Origin: Tridacna crocea
Taxonomy: Eukaryota; Mollusca; Bivalvia; Cardiida; Cardiidae
Direction of reading: 5' to 3'
DNA length: 64,000 bases
Assembly (NCBI GenBank): GCA_943736015.1
Contig: OX031060.1
Location: forward strand, 2,190,001 to 2,254,000
Shown: one piece after another, positions 41,006 through 50,890 of the stretch
Layout of the letters: every line of letters starts with the position of its first letter
Position numbering within the stretch: position 1 is the first letter of the stretch
Notes under the pieces: model-generated
Database searches by the model: none
Seen by the model: the letters and a program-made list of their open reading frames with translations, nothing else
What the model was told of the DNA's origin: nothing
Program-made: the position numbers and the translations under genes

Positions 41006-41509
41006 TACCCCCATTCCACTAGGCCGCTATCTACAGCGATCTATGGGCTCATACAGAGCGCTGCTGGATTGGTGATTATGAGGACACTCCCGCTCAGATA
41101 ACCAGATGACCATTGAGATCCGATAGTGACTGAACTGTACATGGTCACTATAGTAGCCTCCCTAGGAGTTGCGACCTTATACAACCTGATTTTGCTCCGT
41201 TAGAGATCAGAGGCTAGACCCTCCTTTCGCTCCTACCCCTGGGTGGCATACTGTAGTTGACTAAAGAATTTATTGTACCTACACCAGGGGGTCTCCAAAT
41301 GCAAAAAGATGATATGATGACTTTGTGCTCGAGGCAATATATGGTAGAAAAAAAATTGGATACAAGTAAATACCGGCACAAGCCCCAAGCTCTTCTTCGA
41401 ATATATCTCACTTGTTCCTTACCGTGCCCAATGTAAAGCACCGACACCTGTGACACTACCTCTGGGTTCCAAACCATTTCACCTCTAGTTGAGTGGGAAA
41501 CACAAGGAG

Positions 41510-41605
41510 TCTCAGAAAGGTCCTGGTTGGGCTGGGTATGGAACCTCTGGCCTCAGGATTGAAAGTCTGGCCTTTTACCGCTGCACTACCAGTCTCGGAG
41601 ACAAA
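41510..41605 (-). mobile_element. tRNA-like head of a SINE
   Basis: Minus strand: CTGGTAGTGCAGCGGTAAAAG as A box and CCAGAGGTTCCATACCC as a degenerate B box. Confidence 0.5.
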
Positions 41606-41619
41606 CACTCATGCAAAAG

Positions 41620-41755
41620 CGTGATCGGAGCGCCATCATATTGCCACCTGATCGTAACGGAGTGCTATCTTATCGCCACCTGATCGTAACAGGGCGCTAT
41701 TATATTGCCACTTTAACATATGGGAGTGCGATCATATCGCCACTTGGTCGCCACG
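41620..41755. repeat. ~32-bp tandem array
   Basis: Four diverged units of the type GATCGTAACGGAGTGCTATC plus TTATCGCCACCT. Confidence 0.75.
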
Positions 41756-42001
41756 GATCAGATCATGTAGGAGCACAATTACCGGCATACTGGAGGAACA
41801 TAAATTATGTGCTCTTGAGCTATCCGATAGGGCTCCATTTACGATGTATATGTTCCAGTTGCGTTTCGATAGGGATTAAAGTGATTAAGTAGCGATGTGA
41901 TGCCGTTCTGAACAGAGGGCCAGAGATCTTTGTGCAGGGGAGTAGACTGGTGGCAATTTGGGCAATCCGTTAAAGATCTGTTATGTGTTCTTGGTGCTCT
42001 G

Positions 42002-42096
42002 CATGGTTACCAGCATTTTCTCCATTTCCCACAAAGTTTTCAAAAGCTTTCTTTCTTAGGGTGGTTAAAAGTCGGGATTGTGTGGTAAAGAGTTAA
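42002..42096 (-). mobile_element. Half TH-A
   Basis: GGTTACCAGCATTTTCTCC to TGTGTGGTAAAGAGTTAA; starts at the palindrome centre. Confidence 0.85.
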
Positions 42097-42332
42097 CTTC
42101 AGAAGTTCCAAATTGTAAATTTTCAATTCTTTAAAACTAAGATACACAAATAACACAATTCCACATATTTTTCCATGACATAAAAATACACCACAAATTT
42201 TTAAGAACCATAATTTTATTAGTATAGCTTACAAATGTCACAGTCACTTATCATTCCTAGTTATGTTAGCATTATAACATGTTAAAATCAGCTCTGCTGA
42301 ATGAAGTCTTTTCCAACTGCGGCAAACTGTAT

Positions 42333-42561
42333 TTAAGCCTTTCCCAAACGGCAAATTTTGGACCAGACCAAATTGAAAACATTTTGCTGATGACAAATTA
42401 ACAGTTGCTGAAAAGATGATTTTTCTATATGATAGGGTTGAAAACATTGTGGGAAAAGGAGAAAATGCTGGTTACCAGCATTTTCTCCTTTTCCCACTAT
42501 GTTTTCAAAAGGCTTCTATTCATGACCCGTAAAAACCAGGGATTGTTTGGGAAAGGGTTAA
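42333..42561 (-). mobile_element. TH-D MITE, complete
   Basis: TTAAGCCTTTCCCAAACGGC, GGACCAGACCAAATTG and right end GTTTGGGAAAGGGTTAA. Differs from TH-A in the GATTTTTCTATATGATAGGG segment. Confidence 0.92.
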
Positions 42562-42592
42562 CTGACTCTTCCTTATTATACATAAAATGTTA

Positions 42593-42845
42593 TTGGCCCA
42601 GTCGTCCGTCAGTCTGCCTGTTTATCCGTCTATCCTTCTGACAGCAATTTCTTGTGTGCGGAATTCTTCCCACGGTTTTCATTGGAATAGGTTCAAACGT
42701 GCCGCAATGAATCTCTATGAGTTTTAGTTGTGCATGTGACTGCTAAAATTTGGATATCTGGAAGCGTTCTTGAATTTAGCTCACTTCAGTGACAAGCCCC
42801 TTCAGGCGTGTATGCGCCACTTTGCGAAATTTTTGGGTTTTTTTT
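42593..42845 (+). mobile_element. GTCCGTC-start repeat
   Basis: TCGTCCGTCAGTCTGCCTG, then CAATTTCTTGTG, TTTTCATTGGAATA, CAATGAATCTCTATGA and AAAATTTGGATATCTG. The same order recurs at 49855. Confidence 0.7.
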
Positions 42846-42857
42846 TTATAACTTCAC

Positions 42858-43086
42858 TTAACTCTTTACCAAACGACAAAATTTTAGACTGGTACTAATT
42901 GAAAGCACTTGCAGACGACAAAATGAATGTACGTCAAAAATTAAAAGTTGTTTCCAGCAGGGTTGAAAACATTGCAGGTAAAGGAGAAAATGCTGGTTAC
43001 CAGCATTTTCTCCTTTTCCCACAATGTTTTCAAAAGGCTTCTATTTCAGGGTTGTAAAAACCAGGGATTGTTTGGTAAAGGGTTAA
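42858..43086 (-). mobile_element. TH-A MITE, complete
   Basis: TTAACTCTTTACCAAACGAC to TTTGGTAAAGGGTTAA; left arm has GCAGGTAAAGG. Confidence 0.93.
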
Positions 43087-43100
43087 GCATTTGCAGATAG

Positions 43101-43527
43101 CATAAACCCTTTATTAAACAATCTCCACTTGTTATGACCTTCAAAAAAAAAAAAGGGTTTCCAAAACATCATGCAAAAAGGAGAAAATGCTGGTAACCCC
43201 AATGTGTTTCACCCTTCACAATACTAAAATTTTTTTTTTGAATGGTGTTTTATGCCGCTTTCAACAGTATTTCAGTCATATCACAGCGACAGTTCACATA
43301 TTCATGTTTCCTGGGTTTCACTAGTACTAGGCTAGGCTCTGAAGTGTCTTGCCCAAGGACACTCCTGTGAAAAAAACCCAGTGGAGCCAGCGAGGACTTC
43401 CAGGTTGCGAGTCCTACACTTTACCACTGAGCCACACAGGACCCCACAGTACTAAAATATGTAACGTTTTTGGTCAAAGTTATCTTGTCTTCTGCAAGTG
43501 CTTATAATTTTTGACACATTTAAAATC
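43101..43527 (+). mobile_element. Degraded TH-A hosting a SINE
   Basis: TAAACCCTTTATTAAACAATC, GGAGAAAATGCTGGTAACCC and, beyond the SINE, TTGTCTTCTGCAAGTGC. Confidence 0.7.
43231..43444 (-). mobile_element. tRNA-derived SINE
   Basis: Same family as 3724-3944, with target duplication CACAATACTAAAAT (43217-43230) and CACAGTACTAAAAT (43445-43458), 13 of 14 identical. The B-box area is shortened. Confidence 0.92.
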
Positions 43528-43753
43528 ATATTTACCCATCACCACACAATCCTGCCTTTTAATGACCGTGTGAAAGAAGCCTTTGGGAAACATTGTGGGA
43601 AAAGGAGAAAATGCTGGTAACCAGCATTTTCTCCTTTTCCCACAATGTTTTCTACCCTTCCAAACCCAAGTTTAGTTTTTTCAGTCACATTTATTTTGTT
43701 GTCTGCAAATGCTTTCAATTTGGACCAGTCTAAAATTTTGTCATTTGAGTTAA
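43528..43753 (+). mobile_element. TH-A MITE
   Basis: TTTACCCATCACCACACAATC to TTTTGTCATTTGAGTTAA; right terminal GGTAA lost. Confidence 0.9.
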
Positions 43754-43893
43754 TTGGTAATTGTTTATATATTAATGTGGCTCATATAATTGTATTTGAT
43801 CTTTTAAGGGTAGGAAAAACTGCAAAAGAAAGACAAACGGGGAAACATTGATCATTAAAGGCAATTTCTCCTCTAACCACAATGTTTTTATAT
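43750..43893 (-). mobile_element. TH remnant
   Basis: GGGTAGGAAAAACTGC, GGCAATTTCTCCTC and CCACAATGTTTTTAT only. Confidence 0.45.
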
Positions 43894-44022
43894 GTAATAC
43901 ATATAGAAAAGTAGAGTTAGGTAGGTTGATTATGTATAATTAGGGTGATGTTTCCTTAGTCATCTGCTACATATTTGTTTTGGGATATAAGAAGATAAAC
44001 CACCACTGAGATGCTGGGATTT

Positions 44023-44230
44023 GTAACCCTGTCCCACACAATCCAAAGTTAACAACCTTCAACTAAAAGCTTTCTAAAACATTGGTGGAAAAGACGAAAA
44101 TGCTGGTCACCAGCATTTTCTCCTTTTCCCACAATATTTTCTACAAAGAGAAAAATCATCATTTGAACTACATTGAATTTGTTGTCTGCAAATGCTTTCA
44201 ATCTGGTTGAGTCCAAATGTTGTTCTTTGA
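44023..44230 (+). mobile_element. TH-A MITE, ends worn
   Basis: GTAACCCTGTCCCACACAATC to GATGAAGAGTCA; left arm GGTGGAAAAGACG. Confidence 0.82.
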
Positions 44231-44464
44231 TGAAGAGTCAGTTCTTTACCTTTCAGGAAAATTACAGACTTGTCCAATTGAAAGCATCTGCAGATGATAA
44301 TATAAATATGGCTATAATGGTATTTTTCTTTGACAGGGTAGAAAACATTGTGGGCAAAGAAGAAAATGCTGGTAACCAGCATTTTCTTCTTTGCCCACAA
44401 TGTTTTCCTAAAGGCGTCCTTGTAAGGGTCTGCTAAAACACAGGATTATGTGGGAAAGGGTTAA
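44231..44464 (-). mobile_element. TH-A MITE with two matched arm changes
   Basis: GTGGGCAAAGAAG on the left and CTTCTTTGCCCAC on the right: both departures from GGGAAAAGGAG are mirrored. Right end TGGGAAAGGGTTAA. Confidence 0.92.
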
Positions 44465-44613
44465 CCGTACCATGTTGTGTTTTATCTAATTGAGTACACT
44501 AATTAGATAACGAAGATGACCTGTGTTGTCTTTTGAGATTAATGGCGTTGGTCCATCCGACTGCCAAAATGATTATCAATTACACATCATAGACATGATA
44601 CTGAGAAATTGAT

Positions 44614-45170
44614 ATACCCTTTCCCATACAATCTGGAGTTTTTGTGACCTTGAGTGAGTGTGCTTTTCAAAACATTGTTGTAAAAGGAGAAAATTCTGGT
44701 TACTAACATTTTCTACTTTCCCATGTCGCTTTGTACTCTTTCGAAGAAAATTTACATCATTTAATACACCTATACTCTAAGCTGTTGTCTGCAGACGTTT
44801 TCAGTTTTGTCATGTCAAAATGTTTTGAGTCCCAGTAGCTCAGTGCATAGCAAGCAGGACTTGAGAACTGGAGGTCATTGGTTCGATCCCTGGCTTGGCC
44901 AATTTTATGTTTGAGGATTGATGATAGTCATTGTGTCAGGATTCATTCTACTTTCCATCTCTGACAATCACCTCGAGGATTGTTATGTTGGAAAGCAGCC
45001 AGTGGCTTGGAAAGAAAATTGTGCAGAGTTCTAGTAAATGACTCCAGGAAAGCATGGATAGGTGCACTGACAGCAGTGATATAATTGAAATAATGCTGAA
45101 AATGTCATTTAACACTACACAATCAATCAATCAAGTCAAAAGTTTTGTTCTATGGTGAAAGGTGTAAAGA
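44614..45170 (+). mobile_element. TH-A hosting a SINE
   Basis: ATACCCTTTCCCATACAATC to TTGTCATGTCAAAATG, resuming after the SINE with TTTTGTTCTATGGTGAAAGG. Confidence 0.75.
44828..45134 (+). mobile_element. tRNA-derived SINE
   Basis: TAGCTCAGTGCATAGC (A box) and TTGGTTCGATCCCTGG (B box); 3' end is a CAAT-repeat tail. Imperfect target duplication GTCAAAATGTTTTG (44814) and GTCAAAAGTTTTG (45135). Confidence 0.9.
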
Positions 45171-45246
45171 TTTGTTTGTTACCAAAACTTGCAGATTTGT
45201 TTTGTTTTCTTGGATCTATTTGTGAGACTTTCTCTCACAGGTCTAA

Positions 45247-45530
45247 TTAACCCTTTACTACACAATCCCAAGTTTTAATGATCCAAAGGAAATGGACTTT
45301 GTAAACATTGTGGGCAAAGGAGAAAACTTTTTACATGTTGTGAATGACAGAATTTGCAGAGGATATATTAAATGTTGCTCAAAAGACAAATTTAATCTCT
45401 GAAAAGGTGGAAAACATTGTGGGAAAAGGAGAAATTCTGGTAACCAGCATTTTCTCCTTTTCCTACAATGTTTTTAAAAGGTTTCTTCTTCAAGATCATT
45501 CAAACTTTGGATTGTTTAGTATAGAGTTAA
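45247..45530. mobile_element. Composite of two TH-A pieces
   Basis: A + end (TTAACCCTTTACTACACAATC to GGGCAAAGGAGAAAAC) is joined to a - copy starting GACAGAATTTGCAGAGG and ending TAGTATAGAGTTAA. Confidence 0.75.
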
Positions 45531-45762
45531 ACTGTTGCTTTAGCCAATCAAAGTCATTTGTCTCTGAAATAAGGAAAAGAACAGTGTGGCAAGTGGATAA
45601 AGTATGGTAATTTAGGGATAGAGTATGACTTAAATTTCTTTGTGAAAGAATTGATTTATATTATGTGAATAGTGATGGTTTTGCATCTGTGAAGAGAAAC
45701 ATATGTGTTTTGAACAATCAGAGCTTCTTTTCCAATGACATTTGATAATTTTTACGATTACA

Positions 45763-45921
45763 ATGAGTGACCGTGGACATCAGAGTTACCAGGAGTCTGG
45801 ACCCAACACCCCGTCATCTCCAGTAACTCAGGGGTCGGACAGATGTAGGTCACTGTATTCAGAATGGAAATCTCCTGTTTATTATCCATGCCATTCATAC
45901 AACAAGACTAAGAACAAATCT
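45763..45921 (+). CDS. Candidate exon, possibly an alternative first exon
   Basis: From ATG at 45763 an open segment runs to a strong donor (TCT/GTGAGT at 45922), 53 codons ending in phase 0. Sequence MSDRGHQSYQESGPNTPSS, then a CRSLYSEWKSPVYY segment and KTKNKS at the end. Ser/Pro-rich, with codon choice (CCG, GGG, TCG) unlike the surrounding AT-rich repeats, and no match to TH sequence. Phase 0 equals the exit phase of the 15335-15409 exon, so both could splice to the same downstream NAV exon. Alternatively it is an internal exon with a weak acceptor (AATGAG at 45762-45767). No homologue recognised. Confidence 0.4.
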
Positions 45922-45969
45922 GTGAGTAAAAACTTAAGCATGTTATTCTATCAATTTATGATAAATGAT

Positions 45970-46199
45970 TTAATGCCCCTTTATCAAACTACAGAATTTT
46001 ACACTTGTCAAAATTGAAAGCGTTCACAGATTACAAAATAAATGTGGTTAAAAAACTGAAATTCGTTGTTGGAAGGGTAGAAAATATTGTGGGAAAAAGG
46101 AGAAAATGCTAGTTACCAGCATTTTCTCCTTTTCCCACAATGTTTTTAAAAGGCTTCTTTCTCAGGGTCATTAAAAGTCAGGATTGTGTGGTGAAGGGA
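45970..46199 (-). mobile_element. TH-A MITE, 50 bp after the candidate exon
   Basis: TTAATGCCCCTTTATCAAAC to TGTGTGGTGAAGGGAC; left arm has one extra A. Confidence 0.87.
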
Positions 46200-46431
46200 C
46201 ACTTTTAGCCATTTTTGTTAAAAAAGAAGTTACAGGCTTTTTATTTATAAAAACAAGTTACAGGCTTTTTATTTATTTTACAATGTAGCAACTTTGAAGC
46301 TATGAACTTTAGTCTTTTCTTATTAATGTTAGCTTTAGATGGAAGATAACTCTTCATGGGCTGTAGACAATCAGTGTGGTTTTGAGTGGCTTCCCTTTGA
46401 TTATAATTTTCTTTGCCAATCTGCAGTATGA

Positions 46432-46580
46432 ATTACCACCAGCAACTTGTGTATCTTCGCAGTAGGTCAGTAACAGGGTGGTAGAAAAAGAAGTTAAGAA
46501 CTGGTAATGAGCATTTTCTCTTTTCACCACAATGTCTTCATGAGTATGAACCTAAAGTCATCATGATTTTCTGGATATTA
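46432..46580. mobile_element. TH remnant
   Basis: GGTGGTAGAAAAAGAAG, ACTGGTAATGAGCATTTTC and CACCACAATGTCTTCATG. Confidence 0.45.
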
Positions 46581-46631
46581 AGTTTTTAAGCTGCCTGTTA
46601 CAAAGTTTATGAAATAACTAAGTTTTCTGGG

Positions 46632-47053
46632 TTAACTCTTTACTAGATTCAAAGATTTTGGCGTTTCTTTTGTGGAAATATTTTGCATTATAAATATATG
46701 TCTGAAATTGTAGGATTTGTACAAGGAAGTGTTACCAAAAAAACACCATTTTCTCCCTTGCCCTAAATGATTGTCAAAAGGCTGCCGTGTGCTTGTTTAA
46801 CCCATTACCACACAATCCCTACTTTTGACACCCCTGAGAAAGAAGCCTTTTGAAAACACTGTGGGAAAAGGAGAAAATGCTGGTAACCAGCATTTTCTCC
46901 TTTTCTCACAGTGTTTTCTACCCTTCCCAGAACAAATTTCAATTTTTCAGTCACCATTATTGTGTCGTCTGCAAATGCTTTCAATTTGGACCAGTCTAAA
47001 ATATTCTTGTGTGGTAAAGAGTTAAACACAAGATTATTTAGTAAAGCGTTAAA
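46632..47053 (-). mobile_element. Degraded TH-A host with nested TH-A
   Basis: TTAACTCTTTACTAGATTC to TGCTTGTTTAA continues after the nested copy as TTAAACACAAGATTATTTAG and AAGCGTTAA. Confidence 0.75.
46797..47025 (+). mobile_element. TH-A MITE nested, complete
   Basis: TTAACCCATTACCACACAATC to GTGGTAAAGAGTTAA, outer arms ACACT/AGTGT. Confidence 0.94.
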
Positions 47054-47242
47054 AGGAATCTCGGCACCTGCCATTCGACTTATCAAGGAACAAGCTGTTC
47101 AGACTATCTGATTTTTCTTTTTTCAAAGATATTGTAACTATGGTTACTCTATCATTTGTTTCAATTTGCGATAAAAAATAATGTATACACAAGTACCTCG
47201 ATAGATACTAGGATGGAAAAAAGACAGAAAAAAGAAATCTTG

Positions 47243-47469
47243 TGAACTCTTCACCAAACAACACAATTTTAGACTTGTTCAAATTGAAAGCATTTCCAGA
47301 TGACATGTTCAGAGTGTCTCAGATGAGGGAATTTGTCTCTTACAGGGTAGAAAACATTGCAGGATAAGGAGAAAATGCTGGTTACCAGCATTTTCTCCTT
47401 TTCCTGCAATGTTTTCCAAAGGTTTGCAAATCAGGTTTGTATAAGTCAGTATTGTGTGGTGGAGGATTA
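47243..47469 (-). mobile_element. TH-A MITE
   Basis: TGAACTCTTCACCAAACAAC to TGTGTGGTGGAGGATTAT; arms share GCAGGA/TCCTGC, left arm with a TAAGG change. Confidence 0.89.
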
Positions 47470-47607
47470 TAAAAAATATGTTTGATTTTTTTTTGGTGAA
47501 AAAAATAGTATCCCCAGAACATCATAGAGATTTTATCTGATTTACTGAAAAAAAAATTGCATACTGATTCATCTGTTACTATTGGGATATGATCTTTTTT
47601 TGCACCT

Positions 47608-47706
47608 GTCATTGACTACCTTTCAAAAGCACGTGTTGGAAAAGGAGCAGTTATTTATATCGGGCAATATCCTTTTTTTTCTCCAAAAATGTTTTCCTTA
47701 TCTTAC
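47608..47706. mobile_element. TH hairpin remnant
   Basis: CACGTGTTGGAAAAGGAGC and TTTCTCCAAAAATGTTTTCC around a lost tip. Confidence 0.45.
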
Positions 47707-47791
47707 ATTAAAATTACATGTAGTTTTCTTTCCATGAACCTTGGTGCCCCATTGCCACTGGTATCTGTTTTCAGGAGTTTGTCAATGCTGT

Positions 47792-48021
47792 TTATCCCTT
47801 TACTCCATAGATACTCATTTTGACGTATCAACAACATACAGCTTTTGAAAACATTGTGGGAAAAGGAGAAATTGATCGTAACGAGCAATTTCTCCTTTTC
47901 CCACAATGTTTTCCACTCAATCAGGTATTTGTATCCTCACTTGTCCATATTTTTGACATCATACCTTTATTTGCTGCTGAAATGGAAGAGCCTCAAATTG
48001 GCATATCAGGTAAAGGGTTAT
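47792..48021. mobile_element. TH-B/TH-C chimera flanked by TTAT
   Basis: Left end CCCTTTACTCCATAGATAC is TH-B type; the hairpin (GTGGGAAAAGGAGAAATTG) is TH-C type; the right arm (GAGCCTCAAATTGGCATATC) matches neither well. Flanks are TTAT at both sides (47792, 48018). Confidence 0.85.
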
Positions 48022-48047
48022 CTGAAGCTGTTAACTCTGTAACAAAC

Positions 48048-48206
48048 TATCCCTTTACCACACAATCCAGACTTTTAACACCTCTGGGAAAGAAGCCTTT
48101 TGAAAACATTGATTGATTACCGGCAATTTCTCCTTTGCCACCCATGTTTTCAAAAGCCTTATTCCATAGGAATCTTAAAACTTTGGAGTGGGTCTCAAAG
48201 GGTTAA
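48048..48206. mobile_element. TH-A variant with two short arms
   Basis: CCCTTTACCACACAATCCAG and, on the right, CCATAGGAATCTTAAAAC to CAAAGGGTTAA. Left hairpin arm nearly gone (AAACATTGATTGATTACC). Confidence 0.75.
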
Positions 48207-48225
48207 CAGTGAGCTTTCAGATTTT

Positions 48226-48345
48226 GGGACAAAAATTTTACAAAAAGAAAATCATCCTTGTATTCTCAAAGCTTTCAATTTTCATTCATAAAACCCCAGT
48301 AGTCAAAAACCATTGTACAACAAGAGAAATTGGAGATTTTCCTAC
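48226..48345 (+). repeat. H-repeat, copy 1
   Basis: CATAAAACCCCAGTAGTC with AAAATCATCCTTGTATTCTC upstream; an inverted relative lies at 53668-53775. Confidence 0.7.
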
Positions 48346-48490
48346 GGTCAACAACCGGCATTTTTTTCTTTTTCCACAATGTTTTCTTCCCATCCCAAAA
48401 CAAATTACAAATTCAGTCTCTTTTATTTGGTTGTCTGCAAATGCTGTCAGTTTGGACCAGTCTAAAATTTTGTTATTTAGTAAAGAGTTA
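48346..48490 (+). mobile_element. TH-A right half
   Basis: ACAACCGGCATTTTTTTC to TATTTAGTAAAGAGTTACA. Confidence 0.7.
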
Positions 48491-48539
48491 CATGATTGAA
48501 TTGGTATTATGAAAGGATAGAATAAAATATGAAAAAGAA

Positions 48540-48640
48540 AAAAAAGCGGTGTGTTTTCTCCTTCCAGCATTTTCTCCTTCCTCACAATGTTTTTGAAGGC
48601 CATTTACCCGAGATTTGTAAAAAAAAAGTCAGACATAGAA
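48540..48640 (-). mobile_element. TH remnant
   Basis: TTCTCCTTCCAGCATTTTCTC, CTCACAATGTTTTTGAAGG. Confidence 0.5.
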
Positions 48641-48987
48641 TGATTTATGACTGTTTTATAGCAGTATGGAAAACATCGTGGGAAATGGAGCAGTTGCTTT
48701 TTGCAAGCAATAGCCAGGTTATCGAAATGTTTCTGACTTTTTCACTGTGGAGGTTTGAAATTTGATTCTGTAGAATGTTAGGTTAAAAGATATACAAGTT
48801 ACATGAAACTGGGCTAGGTTTTGGGTGATAATCAGTTCATCTTGAATTATCTTGTCAGATAAGCAACCAGTTCCTGTTTTCTTTAGCTGCCATTTACCCA
48901 GCTATTTACCAGGTACCATACCTAATTATTTAGTACCAACCAGGAAAACAATATTTTGTGGAAACTTAAAAGTACTTACATGAAAGT

Positions 48988-49216
48988 TTAATTCTTTACC
49001 ATACGACAATATTTTAGACTGGTCCAATTTGAAAGCATTTGCAGACGACAAAATAAACTTGACTCAAAAGATGAAACTTAACCTTAGAAGAGCAGAAATC
49101 ATCGTGGAAAAAGGAGAAAATGCTGGGTACCAGCATTTTCTCCTTTTCCCACAAGGTTTTCAGACAACTTCTTCCTGAGGGTCATAAAAAACAGGAATTG
49201 TTTAGTAACGGGTTAA
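48988..49216 (-). mobile_element. TH-A MITE, complete
   Basis: TTAATTCTTTACCATACGAC to TTTAGTAACGGGTTAA; left arm ATCATCGTGG. Confidence 0.92.
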
Positions 49217-49424
49217 ACTGCAATTGCAAAGAATATTGAATCTTATCTTTGTGATTTTTATTTGTTAGAGAACGTTAAAAAGTGGAACTTAGCTATAGAT
49301 AGACATAGTACAAAGCATTAACAATTTAGAAGAATTCTGAAAGATTTTAGTCCAATGTGGGTTTGCTGATATGTACAGATGTACAAAACCATGTCAAGGT
49401 ATAACATACCTGGTGAAAAGACTA

Positions 49425-49769
49425 AAAAGAAAAATTGTAGGAAAAGGAGAAAAGGTTGGTAACCAAAGCTTTTTCCAACCTGTCAATAACAAATCCAATC
49501 ATTTTAACCCAGTATATGATTTATATTCTGCTAAATTTAATGTTTTCTATGGGAAAAGGTTGAAGCAGAGTTTTAGTCGCATTAAGAAAGAAAACTTTCG
49601 AAAACACTGTGGAAAAAGGAGAAAATGCTGGTCATCAGTACTTTGTCCTTTCCTTAAGATGAGTTAAACTCTTTCAGCAACAAATTCCAAGGTTTTACTT
49701 GCATTAAGTTTGTTTTCTGCAAATGTTTTCAGTTTGGACAAGTCTGAAATGTTTTTTGGTAAAGAGTTC
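49425..49769 (+). mobile_element. Two overlapping TH-A remnants
   Basis: A hairpin piece (AATTGTAGGAAAAGGAG, GGTTGGTAACCAA) is followed by ACACTGTGGAAAAAGGAG and a long arm ending TTTTTTGGTAAAGAGTTC. Confidence 0.6.
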
Positions 49770-49854
49770 AAAGTGTGTTACCTTATGCAGAATTAATGAG
49801 TAAAAGTTCCTTTTTATTACAAGCGGAAAGGGTTATATTATGATATGGCCTCGG

Positions 49855-50080
49855 TCGTTCAGTCTGTCCGGTCATTCAGTCTGTCCGTCTGTAAGAAATT
49901 TCTTGTACATTTTTCATTGGAATAAATTCAAATTTACAACAATGAATCTCTATGATGTATAATTATTCATGTGACTTAAAATTTGGATATCTGCATGCAT
50001 TCTCGATTTTTAACCATTTCATTGACAAGCCCGTTTGAGATTAATGCGACTCTATGCAAAGCTCTTGTTTCCAAAGAATT
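49855..50080 (+). mobile_element. GTCCGTC-start repeat
   Basis: Second copy of the 42593 repeat: AGTCTGTCCGTCTGTAAG, TTTTTCATTGGAATAAATTC, CAATGAATCTCTATGATG. Confidence 0.7.
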
Positions 50081-50082
50081 TC

Positions 50083-50190
50083 ACCCTTTAAATAAAAAAC
50101 CTCAACATTTTAGCTACATTTAATTTTGTTTGCAAGTACTTTCAGTTTAATTACACAAATCTTAAATGTTGCCTTTAGGTAAGGAGTCGA
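50083..50190 (+). mobile_element. TH right-end remnant
   Basis: AATTTTGTTTGCAAGTACTTTC and TAGGTAAGGAGTCGA. Confidence 0.4.
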
Positions 50191-50569
50191 AAGTGTTGTA
50201 TCTTGTGCCGAGTAAATGAGAAGAAGTCTGCACATGACATCCATTAGGGTTGGTAACATACATTATTAGCAAAATAAATCTAAAGGAACCAAATACAAAT
50301 AAAGGAACCATTGATCGACATATCATTAGATTAGATAATTAAGATTTAAAAGGAACCATTGATCAACATAACATCAGACTAGATAATCAAGATAATCTTA
50401 ACTGATCATCAGATTAAACAATTAAACTACTTACTTCCTTTTTCTGGTTCTCAGATCAACATGTTCTGTGAAATAAGGATGAAACATGGTCCCAAGTTAC
50501 TTCCGAAATGGTTGCTAGCTAGTTCCAAAACAGCTTTTTGGGGTCATTTACTCTCGTAATTAGGTGACT

Positions 50570-50890
50570 TTATTTTTTACCACACAATCCCTACTATTAA
50601 CGACCCTGAGAAAGATGCCTTTTGAAAACATTGTGGGAAACGCAGAAAATGCTGGTAACCAGCATTTTCTCCTTTTCCCACAATGTTTTCTACCCTGCAA
50701 GAAACAAATTTCAATTTTTCAGTTACTTTTAATTTTTCGTCTGCAAATGCTGTCAATTTAAACCAGTCTAGAATTTTAAAACATTTTAGCTATTGTGAGG
50801 ATTTGATTTTTTTTTATTTGAGTTACGTTTATTTTGTTGTCTGCAAGTGCCTTCAGTTTGGACCACCCTAAAATTTAGTTAAGAGTTCAA
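50570..50890 (+). mobile_element. TH-A MITE with duplicated right arm
   Basis: TTTTTTACCACACAATCCC, hairpin, a long arm to AACCAGTCTAGAATTTTAAAA, then a second long arm (TTGTTGTCTGCAAGTGCC) ending AGTTAAGAGTTCA. Confidence 0.82.

Larger units (their letters stand above)
41006..42001. other. 1-kb GC-richer block of mixed repeats
   Basis: Base composition and CpG content rise abruptly between two TH copies. It holds a tRNA-like segment (41510-41605) and a ~32-bp array (41620-41755). Open frames on both strands (41214-41477, 41611-41892) look like by-products. Probably a single inserted element whose ends I could not define. Confidence 0.5.

Noticed and set aside
41214..41892. Open frames in the GC-rich block
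   Set aside because: They cross a tRNA-like head and a tandem array; length is explained by GC content.
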